Source: Chloroflexota bacterium
GTDB taxonomy: Bacteria; Chloroflexota; Anaerolineae; B4-G1
Length of the DNA stretch: 5,515 bases
Direction of reading: 5' to 3'
Assembly: GCA_003648125.1 (NCBI GenBank)
Contig: QMOE01000196.1
Location: 1-5,515 of the forward strand
Positions 4,665 through 5,515 of the stretch are shown here, piece after piece (position 1 is the first letter of the stretch; each line of letters begins with the position of its first letter). The position numbers were made by a program, and so were the translations under genes. Below the pieces are notes generated by a model that was given only the letters and a program-made list of their open reading frames with translations, was not told where the DNA came from and did no database searches.

Positions 4665-5363
4665 TCAAGCCTGCACGATGATACGCTCGCAGTTTCCGCA
4701 GCAGACTAGTTCCCCCTGCCGCAACTTCCATTTCAGATTTGGCGATACCGCGACGCCGCACCCTCCGCACGCGCTGCCCTGCATCTGGACTACGGCCAGG
4801 CCACCCTTTCTGCGCCGCAGGTTCTGATACGTGGTCAGGTCTCCCGGCTCGATGTGGGGCAGTACCCCCGCCTGCTCCTGCTCAATCTCGGCGAGCCTGG
4901 TTTGCAGTGTTTCTCGCTCGGCCAGCAGGTTAGTCTGTTGAGTTGACCAATGGGCTTTTGTCTCGTCGAGATGTTCCTGGGCCTGGGCGTGCGCGGCTTG
5001 TGCTTCTTCTCGCTCGATCATTATTTCCAGCAGGTCGTCCTCTAATTTCTGCCGCCGGCGCTGGAGCGCGGCGACCTTGGCTTGCAAGTCAGCCAGTTCC
5101 TTTGTGTTCTTGACCACGCCGCTATAGAGTCGCTGCTCGGAGCGGGCGATTTTTTCTAAAATTCCCTGAACCTGGAGTTCCATGTCGTGCTGTCTGACCG
5201 CCAATTTTCGGACTGACTGTTGCGTCTCCTCCAATGCCCGGCTGGCCTGGCGCAACGCTTCACTCTCCTCCAATGAGATCTCCACTTTTGTGAGACGGCG
5301 TTGCAGGGTGTCCTTTTCGCTATCCAGGCGTTGCAGGTGATAGAGGTCTGTCCCTTCCGTCAT
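4665..5363 (-). CDS. Coiled-coil C4 zinc-ribbon protein (DUF164, CdsZ-like, COG1579)
   Basis: 232 residues, typical family length. Seen: a long charged alpha-helical coiled coil from about 5 to 165 (Leu/Glu/Arg/Gln heptads), interrupted by the conserved turn QRLYSGVVKNTKELADLQ at 77-94; then a C-terminal zinc ribbon with CGGC at 199-202 and CCGNC at 221-225, so C199, C202, C222 and C225 are the likely zinc ligands (C221 is extra). Known: this family is widespread and often sits beside Nif3-like genes; chlamydial CdsZ binds type III secretion ATPase, but most members have no proven role, though nucleic-acid or protein scaffolding is often proposed. Start: ATG at 5363 with GGGAG (5372-5376), its GGAG core 8 nt upstream. 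A terminator directly upstream (5384-5419) suggests its transcription starts from read-through or a promoter not evident here. Confidence 0.92.
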   Translation of the reverse strand: MTEGTDLYHLQRLDSEKDTLQRRLTKVEISLEESEALRQASRALEETQQSVRKLAVRQHDMELQVQGILEKIARSEQRLYSGVVKNTKELADLQAKVAALQRRRQKLEDDLLEIMIEREEAQAAHAQAQEHLDETKAHWSTQQTNLLAERETLQTRLAEIEQEQAGVLPHIEPGDLTTYQNLRRRKGGLAVVQMQGSACGGCGVAVSPNLKWKLRQGELVCCGNCERIIVQA

Positions 5364-5383
5364 TGGCTGCTCTCCCGATGGTG

Positions 5384-5419
5384 AAACAAAAAGAGCCTCA
5401 TGCCGGTGGCATCAGGCTC
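5384..5419 (-). terminator. Intrinsic terminator of the upstream - strand gene
   Basis: On the - strand, the arms 5419-5408 and 5404-5393 pair over 11 bp with one C/G-flanked mismatch (5399/5413) and a 3-nt loop, followed directly by TTTTTGTTT (5392-5384). It lies between the end of the partial gene on the right and the ribosome binding site of the zinc-ribbon gene, so it could terminate the former or attenuate entry into the latter. Confidence 0.82.
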
Positions 5420-5430
5420 AAGAAGCGAGC

Positions 5431-5457
5431 ATAGCAGTTTTGCACGGACGCTGCTAT
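5431..5457. repeat. 7-bp inverted repeat ATAGCAG/CTGCTAT
   Basis: ATAGCAG (5431-5437) and CTGCTAT (5451-5457) flank 13 nt. It sits between the stop of the partial right-hand gene and the terminator; it may be an extra 3' UTR stem or a regulator site. Evidence is symmetry only. Confidence 0.4.
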
Positions 5458-5475
5458 CCCGGTGAACATCCGGCA

Positions 5476-5515
5476 TCAGGATTCTGGTTCCGGCGCTTTT
5501 TCGATGCTCTCGCCG
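5476..5515 (-). CDS. 3' end of an unidentified upstream gene
   Basis: On the - strand the frame entering at the window edge reads GESIEKAPEPES and stops with TGA at 5478-5476. The acidic, Pro-rich ending looks like a real protein tail, and an intrinsic terminator follows 57 nt later, as expected after a gene end. Only 12 residues are visible, so the family cannot be named; a Nif3-like gene is a frequent neighbour of DUF164 genes but nothing here shows it. Another frame is open from the edge to 5360, overlapping the next ATG by ATGA, but it would be read through the terminator. Confidence 0.45.
   Translation of the reverse strand, partial: GESIEKAPEPES

Noticed and set aside
5360..5515. Alternative - strand frame open from the window edge to an ATGA overlap with the zinc-ribbon gene
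   Set aside because: It would be translated through a good intrinsic terminator with a T-tract and has an arginine-rich, unrecognisable sequence; the frame ending at 5476 fits the terminator better, though the window is too short to be certain.

Overview
The window suggests a GC-rich, environmental, non-proteobacterial genome. A member of the Chloroflexota (Anaerolineae-like) is my best guess. That is inferred from gene content (a ylm/ygg housekeeping cluster, a very divergent membrane NACHT-HEAT protein, a CdsZ/DUF164 zinc-ribbon protein) and from many small palindromic repeats between genes. No rRNA or tRNA gene is present to confirm it.

Left part (1-1495, + strand): a tightly packed housekeeping operon. 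It holds the 3' end of pgeF (ylmD), overlapping by ATGA with yggS (ylmE, PLP homeostasis), then yggT (ylmG, small membrane protein) and yggU (DUF167). This is the ylmD-ylmE-(sepF)-ylmG order known next to cell-division genes, but sepF is absent. The yggS/yggT junction carries a perfect 14-bp palindrome that also supplies the last codons and stop of yggS.

Middle (1496-4163): a 172-bp convergent gap holds three hairpins, two of them with exactly complementary 6-nt loops. It is followed on the - strand by an 831-residue STAND NTPase: one N-terminal membrane helix, a NACHT domain with clear Walker A and B motifs and an acidic insertion, and a C-terminal array of HEAT repeats.

Regulatory gap (4164-4664): about 500 bp without a protein gene but dense in signals. 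Two near-consensus sigma70-type promoters (each TTGAC A -35, 17-bp spacer) face away from each other around a dyad centred on 4500. The leftward one serves the NACHT gene. A 233-bp MITE-like element with 18/19-bp terminal inverted repeats and an 8-bp target duplication has inserted in that gene's 5' leader. The rightward promoter leads only to a strong hairpin terminator about 110 nt away, so it probably makes a small RNA. That RNA contains a 9-nt copy of the 16S rRNA anti-Shine-Dalgarno sequence.

Right part (4665-5515, - strand): a coiled-coil plus C4 zinc-ribbon protein (DUF164/CdsZ-like), preceded by a good intrinsic terminator that closes an upstream - strand gene, of which only the last few codons are inside the window.
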